Origin: Gemmataceae bacterium
GTDB taxonomy: Bacteria; Planctomycetota; Planctomycetia; Gemmatales; Gemmataceae
Assembly: GCA_901538445.1 (NCBI GenBank)
Contig: LR594585.1
Span: 310,001-374,000 of the forward strand
Reading direction: 5' to 3'
DNA length: 64,000 nucleotides
In this document: piece by piece, positions 25,529-33,435 of the stretch
Layout of the letters: each line of letters begins with the position of its first letter
Numbering within the stretch: position 1 is the stretch's first letter
The notes under the pieces: model-generated
The model's database searches: none
Told to the model about the DNA's origin: nothing
Seen by the model: only the letters and a program-made list of their open reading frames with translations
Translations under genes and position numbers: made by a program

Positions 25529-27028
25529 TCAGCCCAGGTTCATTCCGAGCAGGAACTCCATGTTCGACTTCGACTTCTTGGAGCGGTTGACGATCAGCTC
25601 CATCGCCTCCACCGGGTGCATGTCGGCCAGAACCTTGCGGAGCATGCGGATGCGGTCGAACTCGTCCGGGTGGAGGAGCAGTTCTTCCTTCCGGGTGCCG
25701 GAGCGGTTCACGTCGATCGCCGGGTAGACGCGCTTCTCGACTAGCCGCCGGTCGAGGTGCAGCTCGCTGTTGCCCGTGCCCTTGAACTCCTCGAAGATCA
25801 CCTCGTCCATGCGGCTGCCGGTGTCGATGAGGGCCGTCGCGAGGATGGTCAGCGAGCCGCCCTCCTCGACGTTGCGGGCCGCACCGAAGAACCGCTTCGG
25901 CTTCTGCATCGCGTTGCTGTCGAGGCCGCCGGAGAGCAGCTTGCCGCCGCCGGGGGTCTCGGTGTTGTGCGCGCGGGCGAGGCGGGTGATGCTGTCGAGA
26001 AGGATGATGACGTCCTTCTTCAGCTCGACCATCCGCTTCGCCTTCTCGAGCACGATGTCCGCGACGTGGATGTGCTCCTCGGGCGGCTCGTCGAACGTGC
26101 TGGCGACGACCTCGGCGTTCGGGCTGTTCACCAGCCGCTGCATCTCGGTCACTTCCTCGGGCCGCTCGTCCACGAGCAGCACGAAGACGTAGCTCTCGGG
26201 GTGGTTCTTGATGATGGCGTTGGCCATCTTCGAGAGCAGGATCGTCTTGCCGGTCCGCGGCGGGGCGACGATGAGGCCGCGCTGGCCCTTGCCGACCGGG
26301 GTGACGAGGTCCACGATCCGCATGCTGAGTTCGTCCGGCGTCGTCTCCAGGCGGAGCCGCTCGTTCGGGTGCAGCGGGGTCAGGTCCTCGAAGTTGGTGA
26401 CGCCGCTCACCTCGTCGGCGTGCTTGTTGTTCACCAGCTCGATCTGCATCAGGGCGAAGTTGTCCTGGTTCTCGATCGGCAGGCGGATCGGCCCCTCGAC
26501 CACGAGCCCGGTGCGGAGGCTCATGCGGCGGATCTGGGACGGCGAGACGTAGATGTCTTCGGGGCTGGCGAGGTAGTTGTGGGCCTGGCTGCGGAGGAAC
26601 CCGTAGCCGTCGGGCAGGACCTCCAGCGTGCCGGACCCGCGGACCACCTCGCCCCGCTCGATCTGCCGGCGGACGACGCCGACGATGAGCTGCGCCCGGC
26701 TCATGCCGGTGTGCTCGTGGATGCCCTCCTTCTCGGCCAGCTTGAAGAGCTGGGGCATGGGCATGCGGTACAGGTCGTCGAGGCGGCACCCGCCGGCGCG
26801 CACGGGGCGGGTCGGCTGGTCGGCCTCGCGGTCCATGCGCTCGCGGTCGGCGCGGTCCACGGTCCGCGGGGGAGGGGGCGGCGCGACCGGGGCGGGCGCG
26901 ACCGGGGCCGGCGCGGGGCCGGCGGCCGGGGTGGGGTCACCGGGCTTGCGGATGGGACGACGCGCCGCGGCGGCACGGAGAAGTGAGGGGCGCGGTTGCG
27001 GCCCTTCGACGCCCTTGGCGTCGGGCAT
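25529..27028 (-). CDS. rho: Transcription termination factor Rho
   Basis: 499 residues. Residues 1-80 are a Pro/Ala-rich extension with no fixed structure. Rho_N helices follow at about 83-125 ([20 protein letters not shown]), then the RNA-binding cold-shock-like domain at about 130-205 ([31 protein letters not shown]). The ATPase has Walker A APPRTGKT (about 255-262), Walker [17 protein letters not shown], and [31 protein letters not shown] with the Q and R loops. Rho is the hexameric RNA translocase that ends untranslated transcripts. A paralogue without the N-terminal part lies at 52065. A long leader upstream would allow the autoregulation known for rho. Confidence 0.98.
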   Translation of the reverse strand: MPDAKGVEGPQPRPSLLRAAAARRPIRKPGDPTPAAGPAPAPVAPAPVAPPPPPRTVDRADRERMDREADQPTRPVRAGGCRLDDLYRMPMPQLFKLAEKEGIHEHTGMSRAQLIVGVVRRQIERGEVVRGSGTLEVLPDGYGFLRSQAHNYLASPEDIYVSPSQIRRMSLRTGLVVEGPIRLPIENQDNFALMQIELVNNKHADEVSGVTNFEDLTPLHPNERLRLETTPDELSMRIVDLVTPVGKGQRGLIVAPPRTGKTILLSKMANAIIKNHPESYVFVLLVDERPEEVTEMQRLVNSPNAEVVASTFDEPPEEHIHVADIVLEKAKRMVELKKDVIILLDSITRLARAHNTETPGGGKLLSGGLDSNAMQKPKRFFGAARNVEEGGSLTILATALIDTGSRMDEVIFEEFKGTGNSELHLDRRLVEKRVYPAIDVNRSGTRKEELLLHPDEFDRIRMLRKVLADMHPVEAMELIVNRSKKSKSNMEFLLGMNLG

Positions 27029-27629
27029 AGCAGATCCTCAAAACGGGAGTAGAAGAGGACGCGACGGCGGATTCGTTCGCACCGACGGGTCGTGATGGGG
27101 GCGGGCGTCCGGCCCCCGGAACGGGTCAGGAGATTCGCTCTCCGATAGCACTCACTGTTGGAGTCCCACGCTGCACTCAGGTTCTTGACTTCCCCGGTGG
27201 GGCGGGCGTCCAGAGCCCACAGTCGCCCGGCGTCGCACCGCGAGTCGGAGTCAGGTCGCCGCTAGCTCGGTTTGCAAGTCGAGAGTGGTGACTGACTCGG
27301 ACGGCACAGTGCCAGATTGCGGGGGGAGAAGTCAAGATGCGTTTCGCCGGAGCCCGGTCCACCGGGGCGGGGTACGCCGGAAAGTGCAAACTTCCGAACT
27401 AATCAGAGTCTACGCGATTCCGCCCTCGCGTCAACGGGATTCTACGTCCGCACGCCCGGATTTCCAACCCCGGCGGCGCGGCACCCGTTCACCGGCCGCG
27501 TGACCGGTGCGACCGGTGCGCCCCCGCCACGTTCCCCAGTTCCCCGCGGAACCGCGTGAGCGCCGCCCGGGTCCGGTGCCGATGGACCCCGTGCCACCAC
27601 CCGTTCGACACCACGACGCGGAGCCGCCC
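27029..27629. other. Divergent spacer with the presumed rho leader
   Basis: 600 bases between rho and a small exported-protein gene. The rho-proximal part holds imperfect GC dyads (around 27100-27125 and 27190-27235) compatible with a structured rho leader, and TTGACT occurs on the rho strand near 27335. No reading frame here has family character. I could not assign a -10 element with confidence. Confidence 0.35.
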
Positions 27630-27947
27630 GTGAACCTGCACCGAACCATTGCCGTTGCCCTTCTGGCCCTCGCCGGCTCCACCGACCGGGCCGCAGCGGG
27701 CTGGTTCCGCACCCACCCCCCGGAGCCCACGGTCCTCAACGGCACCGCCGGCCGGTCGTCGTGGGCGGGCGTCCCCGGGATCGGCCGCCCGCTCCCGCCC
27801 GACCCGAAGCCGGGGCACAACCCGGTCGTCGGGAGCGTGACCCGCACCGGCCACTTCGCGCACCCCGGCACCGGGCGGACGAGGTACACCGGGACCTTCT
27901 ACAACCCGACCCTGGGCACGTTCTCGCGGTCCAGCTTCCGGAAGTGA
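27630..27947 (+). CDS. Small exported protein of unknown function
   Basis: 105 residues from the GTG at 27630, which has GGAG 8 bases upstream; this start puts a signal peptide (NLHRTIAVALLALAGSTDRAAAG) at the N terminus. The mature part is short and polar with SWAGVPGIGRPLPPDPKPGHNP and a C-terminal TGRTRYTGTFYNPTLGTF. The T-G-F/Y repeats suggest a small beta structure. In-frame codons further upstream add only low-complexity Arg/Pro. Function unknown. Confidence 0.65.
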   Translation: MNLHRTIAVALLALAGSTDRAAAGWFRTHPPEPTVLNGTAGRSSWAGVPGIGRPLPPDPKPGHNPVVGSVTRTGHFAHPGTGRTRYTGTFYNPTLGTFSRSSFRK

Positions 27948-28084
27948 TCGCGCGGCGCACGGTGCCGCCACCAGTGCGGCGCGCGAACGCATCGCCGTCG
28001 GGCGGTCGCAGGGAAGGGTGGGGAGTGTGGGTGCGGGTCGGGAGAAGTGGCGGGGCGAGCGGGCGAGCGGGAACTGTTCGAGCG

Positions 28085-28525
28085 TCAGGCGGTGGTTCGC
28101 GCGGCGGGCCAGGGTATCGCGGGCGTGGACCGGGACGGGGTCCGCAGGATCACGATGTCGATCACGGTATTCGCCAGCCGCTCCGGGTCCACGGGCTTGG
28201 TCAGGTGCAGGTCGAACCCGGCCGCCCGGGTCCGCTCGCGGGCCACGTCCTCGGGGAGCCCGGTGAGTGCGACGAGCGTGGTGTTCTCGTTCCCCTGCTC
28301 GGCGCGCACCCGCCGCCCGAGTTCGTCCCCCTTGATCCCCGGCATGTTCAAGTCGAGGACGCACACGTCCGGGTGGAACTCGGCGGCCGCCGCCAGCGCC
28401 GTCTCCCCGTCGTAGCAGGCGATCGCCTCGAACCCGGCTATTTGCATCAGGACCGCCAGACTGTCCGCGGTGTCCCGGTTATCGTCGACGCATAACACTT
28501 TGAGTATCGATTCAGTTTCCGGCAT
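28085..28525 (-). CDS. Single-domain response regulator (receiver only)
   Basis: 146 residues from the ATG at 28525, preceded by TAGGAGGGAGG. A CheY-like receiver: acidic pair in VLCVDDN (about residue 14), phosphoacceptor Asp in VCVLDLNMPG (about 56), Thr in LVALTG and the conserved Lys in LTKPVDPERLANTV. No output domain; the last 20 residues are a Pro/Ala/Arg tail. It sits divergently next to a Ser/Thr kinase gene at 28638, so it may be part of a local signalling set, although receiver phosphorylation needs a histidine kinase that is not nearby. Confidence 0.93.
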   Translation of the reverse strand: MPETESILKVLCVDDNRDTADSLAVLMQIAGFEAIACYDGETALAAAAEFHPDVCVLDLNMPGIKGDELGRRVRAEQGNENTTLVALTGLPEDVARERTRAAGFDLHLTKPVDPERLANTVIDIVILRTPSRSTPAIPWPAARTTA

Positions 28526-28637
28526 GACGTACCTCCCTCCTAAGAAGAAGGGGAAGCAGTTGGCGTGCCGGCCGCTGAACAGATGCCGACTTCGCCTTGG
28601 GCCGACCGCCCCGTCGGGACTATTCTGACAGTAACCC

Positions 28638-30389
28638 ATGAGCACCGACCGCGACGAGCGCCTGGCGGGCCTGATCGACCGGCTGACGGCCGACGCCGCG
28701 GCCGGCCGCGCCCCGGACGTGGACGCCGCGGCCCGCGAGCAACCGGACCTGGCCGCGGAACTCCGGGAGTTGTGGGCGGTCGCCCAGTTCGCCCAGTTCG
28801 CGAACCGCCCGAGGCCGGCCGGCCCGTCGACCGTCTCGCTCCCCAAGCCCGGCCGCCCGCGCGACGCGCACCACCACGGCGGCGGGGGGCCGGCGCTGCC
28901 GCGCGACTTCGGCGACTTCGAGCTGCTGGAGGAGGTCGGCCGGGGGGGCATGGGGGTGGTGTACCGGGCGCGGCAGCGGAGCCTGAACCGCGTGGTCGCG
29001 GTGAAGATGATCCGCGAGTCGCACCTCGCCAGCGGCGAGCACTTCGAGCGGTTCCGGACCGAGGCCGAGGCGGCCGCCCGGCTCAAGCACCCGAACATCG
29101 TGACCGTCCACGAGGTCGGCACGGTCGGCGGGCAGGCGTACCTGTGCATGGAGTTCGTCGGCGGGGAGACGCTCGCCGAGCGCGTCCGGGCCGGCGGCCC
29201 GCTCCCCCCGCGCGAGGCCGCCGGGCTCGTGGGGGTCATCGCCCGCGCCGTCCAGCACGCCCACGCCCTGGGCATCCTGCACCGCGACCTGAAGCCATCG
29301 AACATTCTGCTGGCAGTGGGGAGTGGTCAGTGGACAGTGGACAGAGAAAGCCGAGGATCGGGGTCTTCGCTGCCCACTGCCCACTCCCCACCGCCCACTC
29401 ACGAGCCGAAGGTGAGTGACTTCGGCCTCGCGAAGAAGCTCGACGGCACCGGGAGCCTGACCCGCACGGGGGCGATCGTCGGCACGCCGAGCTACATGTC
29501 GCCCGAGCAGGCCGCCGGCCGCAAGGACCTCACGGCCGCCGCCGACGTGTACTCGCTCGGTGCGGTCCTCTACGAGCTGCTCACCGGCCGCCCGCCGTTC
29601 CAGGCCGCGCACCCGGTCGACACGCTGCTGCTCGTGCTCGAGCAGGAGCCGGTGCCGCCGCGGTCGCTGAACCCGACCGTGGACCGCGAACTCGAACTGA
29701 TCTGCCTGAAGTGCCTCCAGAAGCCGGTCGAACTGCGGTACCCGTCGGCCGCGGACCTGGCGACGGACCTCGAGGCCTACGCCGCCGGCCAGCCGGTCGC
29801 GGCCGCCCCGAGCGGGCTCCGGTTCTTCATCGCCCGCCTGTTCCGCGAGACGCACCACGCCGACGTGCTCGAGAACTGGGGCAAGCTGTGGATGTGGCAC
29901 AGCCTGATGATCTTCCTGTTGTGCCTCGTGACGCAGGCGCTCGCGTGGAACGGCGTCGCCGACCACGTGTGGTATCTCGGGTTCTGGACCATCGGGCTGC
30001 TGACGTGGGGCACCGTGCTGTGGCAGATCCGCAAGGCCGCCGGGCCGGTGCTGTTTGTCGAGCGGCAGATTGCTCACGCCTGGGCCGCGGGGGTGTGCGC
30101 GAGCATCGCCATGTTCGCGATCGAGTGGCTGATCCCGCTCCCGGCGCTGACGCTCTCGCCGGCGGTGGCGATCGCCGCCGGGATGGTGATGGTGTTCAAG
30201 GCCGGCATCCTGTCGGGCCGGTTCTACGGGTGGGCGGTGCTGACGTTCGCCGCGGCGGTGGTGATGCCGCTGCCGCTGGTCCGCGACTGGGGCGTGCTGC
30301 TGTTCGGGGCCGTCTCGGCGCTGTCGTTCTTCGTCCCGGGGTTGAAGTACTACCGGCAGCGCAAGGCCCGCGTCACGGCGCTGCGGTGA
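28638..30389 (+). CDS. Membrane-anchored Ser/Thr protein kinase with an in-frame palindrome insert
   Basis: 583 residues. An N-terminal helical zinc-finger-like or linker region (residues 1-90) precedes a Hanks-type kinase domain at about 94-370: Gly loop GRGGMGVVYRA, AVKMI lysine, E in TEAEAAARL, HRDLKPSNILL catalytic loop, DFGLAKK, and GTPSYMSPEQ activation end. A 90-bp palindromic element (29313-29402) adds 30 residues (226-255) exactly between HRDLKPSNILL and KVSDFG, a short surface loop in other kinases. After about residue 400 the protein has four to five hydrophobic segments (LMIFLLCLVTQALAW, YLGFWTIGLLTWGTVLW and others), so the kinase is cytoplasmic and anchored. No sensor domain is recognisable. 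Confidence 0.92.
   Translation: MSTDRDERLAGLIDRLTADAAAGRAPDVDAAAREQPDLAAELRELWAVAQFAQFANRPRPAGPSTVSLPKPGRPRDAHHHGGGGPALPRDFGDFELLEEVGRGGMGVVYRARQRSLNRVVAVKMIRESHLASGEHFERFRTEAEAAARLKHPNIVTVHEVGTVGGQAYLCMEFVGGETLAERVRAGGPLPPREAAGLVGVIARAVQHAHALGILHRDLKPSNILLAVGSGQWTVDRESRGSGSSLPTAHSPPPTHEPKVSDFGLAKKLDGTGSLTRTGAIVGTPSYMSPEQAAGRKDLTAAADVYSLGAVLYELLTGRPPFQAAHPVDTLLLVLEQEPVPPRSLNPTVDRELELICLKCLQKPVELRYPSAADLATDLEAYAAGQPVAAAPSGLRFFIARLFRETHHADVLENWGKLWMWHSLMIFLLCLVTQALAWNGVADHVWYLGFWTIGLLTWGTVLWQIRKAAGPVLFVERQIAHAWAAGVCASIAMFAIEWLIPLPALTLSPAVAIAAGMVMVFKAGILSGRFYGWAVLTFAAAVVMPLPLVRDWGVLLFGAVSALSFFVPGLKYYRQRKARVTALR
29313..29402. repeat. Heptamer-period palindrome inside the kinase gene (CAGTGGA type)
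   Basis: Left arm words: GCAGTGG, GGAGTGG, TCAGTGG, ACAGTGG, ACAG. Right arm words: CCCACTG, CCCACTC, CCCACCG, CCCACTC. The arms are complementary by word. The element is 90 bp long, a multiple of three, and its frame has no stop on the coding strand. It lies between codons 225 and 256 of the kinase. Confidence 0.92.
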
Positions 30390-30403
30390 CCGTCAAGTGG
30401 AAA

Positions 30404-30472
30404 GCGAGCGGCGCGGCGTCAGCCCGCCGGTGCGCCCCGGAAGCACCGGCGGGCTGACGCCGCGCCGCTCGC
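30404..30472. repeat. Family A palindrome, 30-bp perfect arms
   Basis: Arms 30404-30433 (GCGAGCGGCGCGG...) and 30443-30472 are perfectly complementary over 30 bp around a 9-base centre. It starts 14 bases after the kinase stop and precedes a small exported protein gene. A solo right arm of the same subtype is found at 50127-50160. Confidence 0.92.
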
Positions 30473-30542
30473 CGGATTGCAGCAACCGACCGGATCACCT
30501 GGTATTATCAACGTCCGAACCTTCCCCGCACCGGGTGCCGCC

Positions 30543-30749
30543 ATGAAGCGAATCGCCGCCAGCGTCGTCGTACTGTTGTGTCTCGCGCCGAGCGCGCGTG
30601 CCGATGTGCTTCCGCCGCCGCCACCACCCCCACCCCCGGCGGCTCTTGCGCTGGTGGGCGTCGCGGTCGGCGCCGCGGTCGTGCTCGCGGGGATCTGGTT
30701 GGCCCGCCGGTCGCGCGCCGCCGCTGCTGTCGCCGAACCCCGGAACTGA
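30543..30749 (+). CDS. Small exported membrane protein with polyproline stretch
   Basis: 68 residues from the ATG at 30543. A signal peptide (MKRIAASVVVLLCLAPSARA) is followed by DV, a run of nine prolines within LPPPPPPPPPAAL, and one membrane segment (ALVGVAVGAAVVLAGIWLA) with a basic tail. One base separates its stop from the GTG of the next gene, so the two are cotranscribed. Function unknown. Confidence 0.6.
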   Translation: MKRIAASVVVLLCLAPSARADVLPPPPPPPPPAALALVGVAVGAAVVLAGIWLARRSRAAAAVAEPRN

Positions 30750-30750
30750 C

Positions 30751-31776
30751 GTGAGCGTCGCAACACTCCCAACGCCTGCCGCGAGCCGACTCCGCACGCC
30801 GGGGTTGGCGTTCGCGGCCGGGTTCGTCGCGCTCGCGGTCGGTGCGGCGGCGCTCTCGGGCGCGCTGCCGGTGCCGGTCGCCATCGCGACCGTGTTCCTG
30901 TTCGCCGGCCCGCACAACTGGTTCGAGGCGCGGTACGCGCTCGGGCGGCTCCCGGCGCGCGCCGGCAAACTCCGGGGATTCTTCCTCGTCTCGCTCACCG
31001 GCGTCGTCGGCCTGACGGCGACCTACGCCGCGATCCCGTGGCTCACGGAGAGTTACACCACCCCGGCCGAGGTCGGGACGGTGTACGCCGTGTGGAACAC
31101 CGCGTTCGTGTTCTGGGTCGCGACGCTGGTTTGGATGCGGTCGCGGACCAACCCGAGGTTCGACGCCGGGTGGGTGTGGCCGACCGCGTGCCTCGCGTGC
31201 GCCGGCGTGTGGCTGAGCCCGATCGCGCTGAACGTCGCGCTCGTCTACGTTCACCCGCTGATGGCGCTGTGGCTCCTCGACCGCGAACTGACCCGCTCCC
31301 GGCCGGCGTGGCGGCCGCTGTACCGGGCCGCGGCCGCGTGCGTGCCGGTGCTGCTCGGTTTATTGTGGTGGCACCTAAGCGACGCGCCCGACCTGCCCGG
31401 CCGCGATCAGCTCACCGGCATCAACACGGTCGCGATCGTGCAGCACTCGGGCGCGTGGTTCCTCGACGGCGTGTCGGCGCACTTCCTCGTCGCGGCGCAC
31501 ACGTTCCTCGAATTCGTTCACTACGGCGTGTGGGTGGTGCTGATCCCGCTCGTCGGGATGCGTGGGCTACCGTGGGAGCTGCACACGATCCCGGCCGCGC
31601 GGCGCAGCGACTCGTGGCGGCGCGGGGTGTCGCTGGTCCTGCTGTTCGGGCTCGGAATCGTGCTGGTGCTGTGGGTGTGCTTCGGGCTCGACTACGACAC
31701 GACGCGGCGGGTGTACTTCAGCTTCGCGATGCTGCACGTCCTCGCCGAGGTGCCGTTCCTCCTGCGGATGGTGTAG
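30751..31776 (+). CDS. Polytopic membrane protein of unknown function
   Basis: 341 residues from a GTG at 30751, one base after the previous stop. At least eight hydrophobic segments are visible, including FAAGFVALAVGAAALSG, FFLVSLTGVVGLTATYAAI, WVWPTACLACAGVWLSPIAL and VLLFGLGIVLVLWVCFGL. Conserved-looking polar spots in the membrane region include AGPHNWFEARY near the N terminus and HTFLEFVHYGVWV. I recall similar proteins in planctomycetes without a known role. Together with the small proline-rich protein and the membrane protein at 31904 it probably forms a membrane-protein operon. Confidence 0.75.
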   Translation: MSVATLPTPAASRLRTPGLAFAAGFVALAVGAAALSGALPVPVAIATVFLFAGPHNWFEARYALGRLPARAGKLRGFFLVSLTGVVGLTATYAAIPWLTESYTTPAEVGTVYAVWNTAFVFWVATLVWMRSRTNPRFDAGWVWPTACLACAGVWLSPIALNVALVYVHPLMALWLLDRELTRSRPAWRPLYRAAAACVPVLLGLLWWHLSDAPDLPGRDQLTGINTVAIVQHSGAWFLDGVSAHFLVAAHTFLEFVHYGVWVVLIPLVGMRGLPWELHTIPAARRSDSWRRGVSLVLLFGLGIVLVLWVCFGLDYDTTRRVYFSFAMLHVLAEVPFLLRMV

Positions 31777-31800
31777 CGCGCGTACCAGGAAGAACTGCGG

Positions 31801-31864
31801 GGCGAGCCGTGTGTGTCAACACACGGGTGCGCGTCAACCCGTGTGTTGACACACACGGCTCGCC
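31801..31864. repeat. Family A palindrome, 28-bp perfect arms
   Basis: Arms 31801-31828 and 31837-31864 are perfectly complementary and extend one more pair outward (31800/31865). Left arm GGCGAGCCGTGTGTGTCAAC has GTCA at arm positions 15-18, as in the 13888 copy, although the bases between differ. It lies between two membrane-protein genes read in the same direction. Confidence 0.93.
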
Positions 31865-31903
31865 CAGGGGCGTTCGACACCGGCTATTCCCCGGGGTGGT
31901 GTG

Positions 31904-32359
31904 ATGGACCTCGAATTCGCCGTCGCGATGCTCGTCGGCTACGCGCTGACGGTGCTCATCGAAGGGTCGGTGCTGTACGTCGCGCTGTCGCGGCGGCACC
32001 CGCCGGCGGTGCGGCTGTACGCGGGGGTGTGGCTGACGGCCTGCACCTACCCGGTCGTGTGGCTCGTGCTGCCGGCGTGGTTCGTGGACCGGACCGCGTA
32101 CCTGCTCGTCGCCGAGACGTTCGCGCCGGCCGCCGAGTGCGCCGTGTTCTGGTTCGCGTTCATCCGGCCGATCGCGAAGCGGCCCGTTGAGATCGAGCAG
32201 GACGAGTGGTCGGTGGTGCCGGTCGAGAAGCCCGACCCCCGCCGCGCGACCCGCCGCGACCTGGCCGCTGTGGTCGCCGCGAACCTGTGCTCGTTCGGCT
32301 TCGGGGAACTGCTCCACGCGACCGGCGGCTTCGAGAGACTGCTCGGCGCCGTGCTGTGA
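31904..32359 (+). CDS. Hypothetical membrane protein
   Basis: 151 residues from the ATG at 31904; the adjacent in-frame GTG at 31901 is the alternative. Three hydrophobic segments: VAMLVGYALTVLIEGSVLYVAL, LTACTYPVVWLVLPAWFV and LVAETFAPAAECAVFWFAF. A charged cytoplasmic stretch with EIEQDEWSVVPVEKPDPRRATRRDL follows, then a last short hydrophobic part. An acidic residue within the first segment and the E-C pair in the third could be functional. Family unknown. Confidence 0.7.
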   Translation: MDLEFAVAMLVGYALTVLIEGSVLYVALSRRHPPAVRLYAGVWLTACTYPVVWLVLPAWFVDRTAYLLVAETFAPAAECAVFWFAFIRPIAKRPVEIEQDEWSVVPVEKPDPRRATRRDLAAVVAANLCSFGFGELLHATGGFERLLGAVL

Positions 32360-32498
32360 CACCGCGGTGTCATTGACATGAGGTGCGAGCAAACCACTGT
32401 TACAGCTCGGCAGCCTTGGAGTCTATGAATCGGCTATAGGAAACGCGCGGTCCGAGCCTGCTGCAACGGCAGGTTCGGCTGAACCATGCATCTGAGCA

Positions 32499-33326
32499 TC
32501 ACCCGGTTTGTTCCCATTCTTTCCAATTTGGTGGTGGACCATCGTAGGTGCCAATCCGGTCAAGAATAACAACCGGACCATGCTTGGTACCATCCCAGGT
32601 GAGCGAAAGGGTTTCTTCGCGCTTGCCCGTCCTAAATGTTATAGCTGACGGACGCCAGATACCGATCGACTTGGGGTCACTCGGCCGCCCAAGGCACAGG
32701 TAAAAGGGTAGACCACGAATGCCAAACTTGGCCGCGAGGATGAGGCTCTTTGCCGGATCAATTAGCGTCTCAATCCGAATGCTGCCAAAGTGATAAATTG
32801 GCTGCGTTGCGGTGCTTTCAAAAAATAATCCCCAATGCTCAGGCCAATCGATCCGCCCAAATAGTAAATCTACACACTCTGGTTTTAGCTCACAATGCTT
32901 TATATTTCCAGAGGCTGCGAGGCCGATAATGCACTTGAGCATCCAGCGTTCAACATCTACTCCTGAAAATCCCCGGCATCCCATCGCTAAGTTCGGTGCC
33001 GATGGCCTCAACGCCCGGTCACATTCGCCGATCGCCTCGAAGAAGCGACCCATAGCATCGTCAAGAGGGCTAAGCGCGTGGTTGTGTCGCTCACAAAGAA
33101 TGTGCGAAGCCAGGCCGTCTAGTGGGACAAGGCGGAACGTTTCCGGCTCCTGCCACTTCAGTCCCGCGACCTTCGCCGTGTTGTTTAACTCTACTTGACG
33201 CAGTAACGTCTTGGATATGAAATGCTCTCTCGAGATCTTGGGTGAGCAGTTGGTGTCACCACCCGCATAGCACTTCGGGTGCTGATACCCAGTGACCGCA
33301 CCAAGTGGTTGAAGTTGCGCGGTCAT
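32499..33326 (-). CDS. HNH-like zinc-binding protein of unknown function
   Basis: 275 residues. The N-terminal 100 residues have the spacing of a degenerate HNH module: CYAGGDTNCSPKISREHFISKTLL then SHILCERHNHALSPLDDAMGRFF, with two Cys, a His-containing EHFISK and a CxxHN. I recall single-domain bacterial proteins with this SREHxxS...CxxHN arrangement. The C-terminal part (GSIRIETLIDPAKSLILAAKFGIRGLPFYLCLG) is beta-rich and unassigned. Base composition is clearly more A/T-rich than the neighbours, a sign of transfer. A nuclease role, perhaps in defence, is inference. Confidence 0.6.
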   Translation of the reverse strand: MTAQLQPLGAVTGYQHPKCYAGGDTNCSPKISREHFISKTLLRQVELNNTAKVAGLKWQEPETFRLVPLDGLASHILCERHNHALSPLDDAMGRFFEAIGECDRALRPSAPNLAMGCRGFSGVDVERWMLKCIIGLAASGNIKHCELKPECVDLLFGRIDWPEHWGLFFESTATQPIYHFGSIRIETLIDPAKSLILAAKFGIRGLPFYLCLGRPSDPKSIGIWRPSAITFRTGKREETLSLTWDGTKHGPVVILDRIGTYDGPPPNWKEWEQTG

Positions 33327-33435
33327 CCCCTAATCCTCACTTTGTCTAGCATCGAATTGACCATCGCACGCGGAGCGCCGCATTCACTCCGCGGTCCTTA
33401 AGTCCCACGGTACAAAACCCACAGTACAAACGTGC

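Noticed and set aside
28085-30389. The response regulator and the Ser/Thr kinase as a two-component pair
   Set aside because: Receivers take phosphate from histidine kinases; the neighbour is a Hanks-type kinase read from the other strand. Proximity alone does not prove a link.
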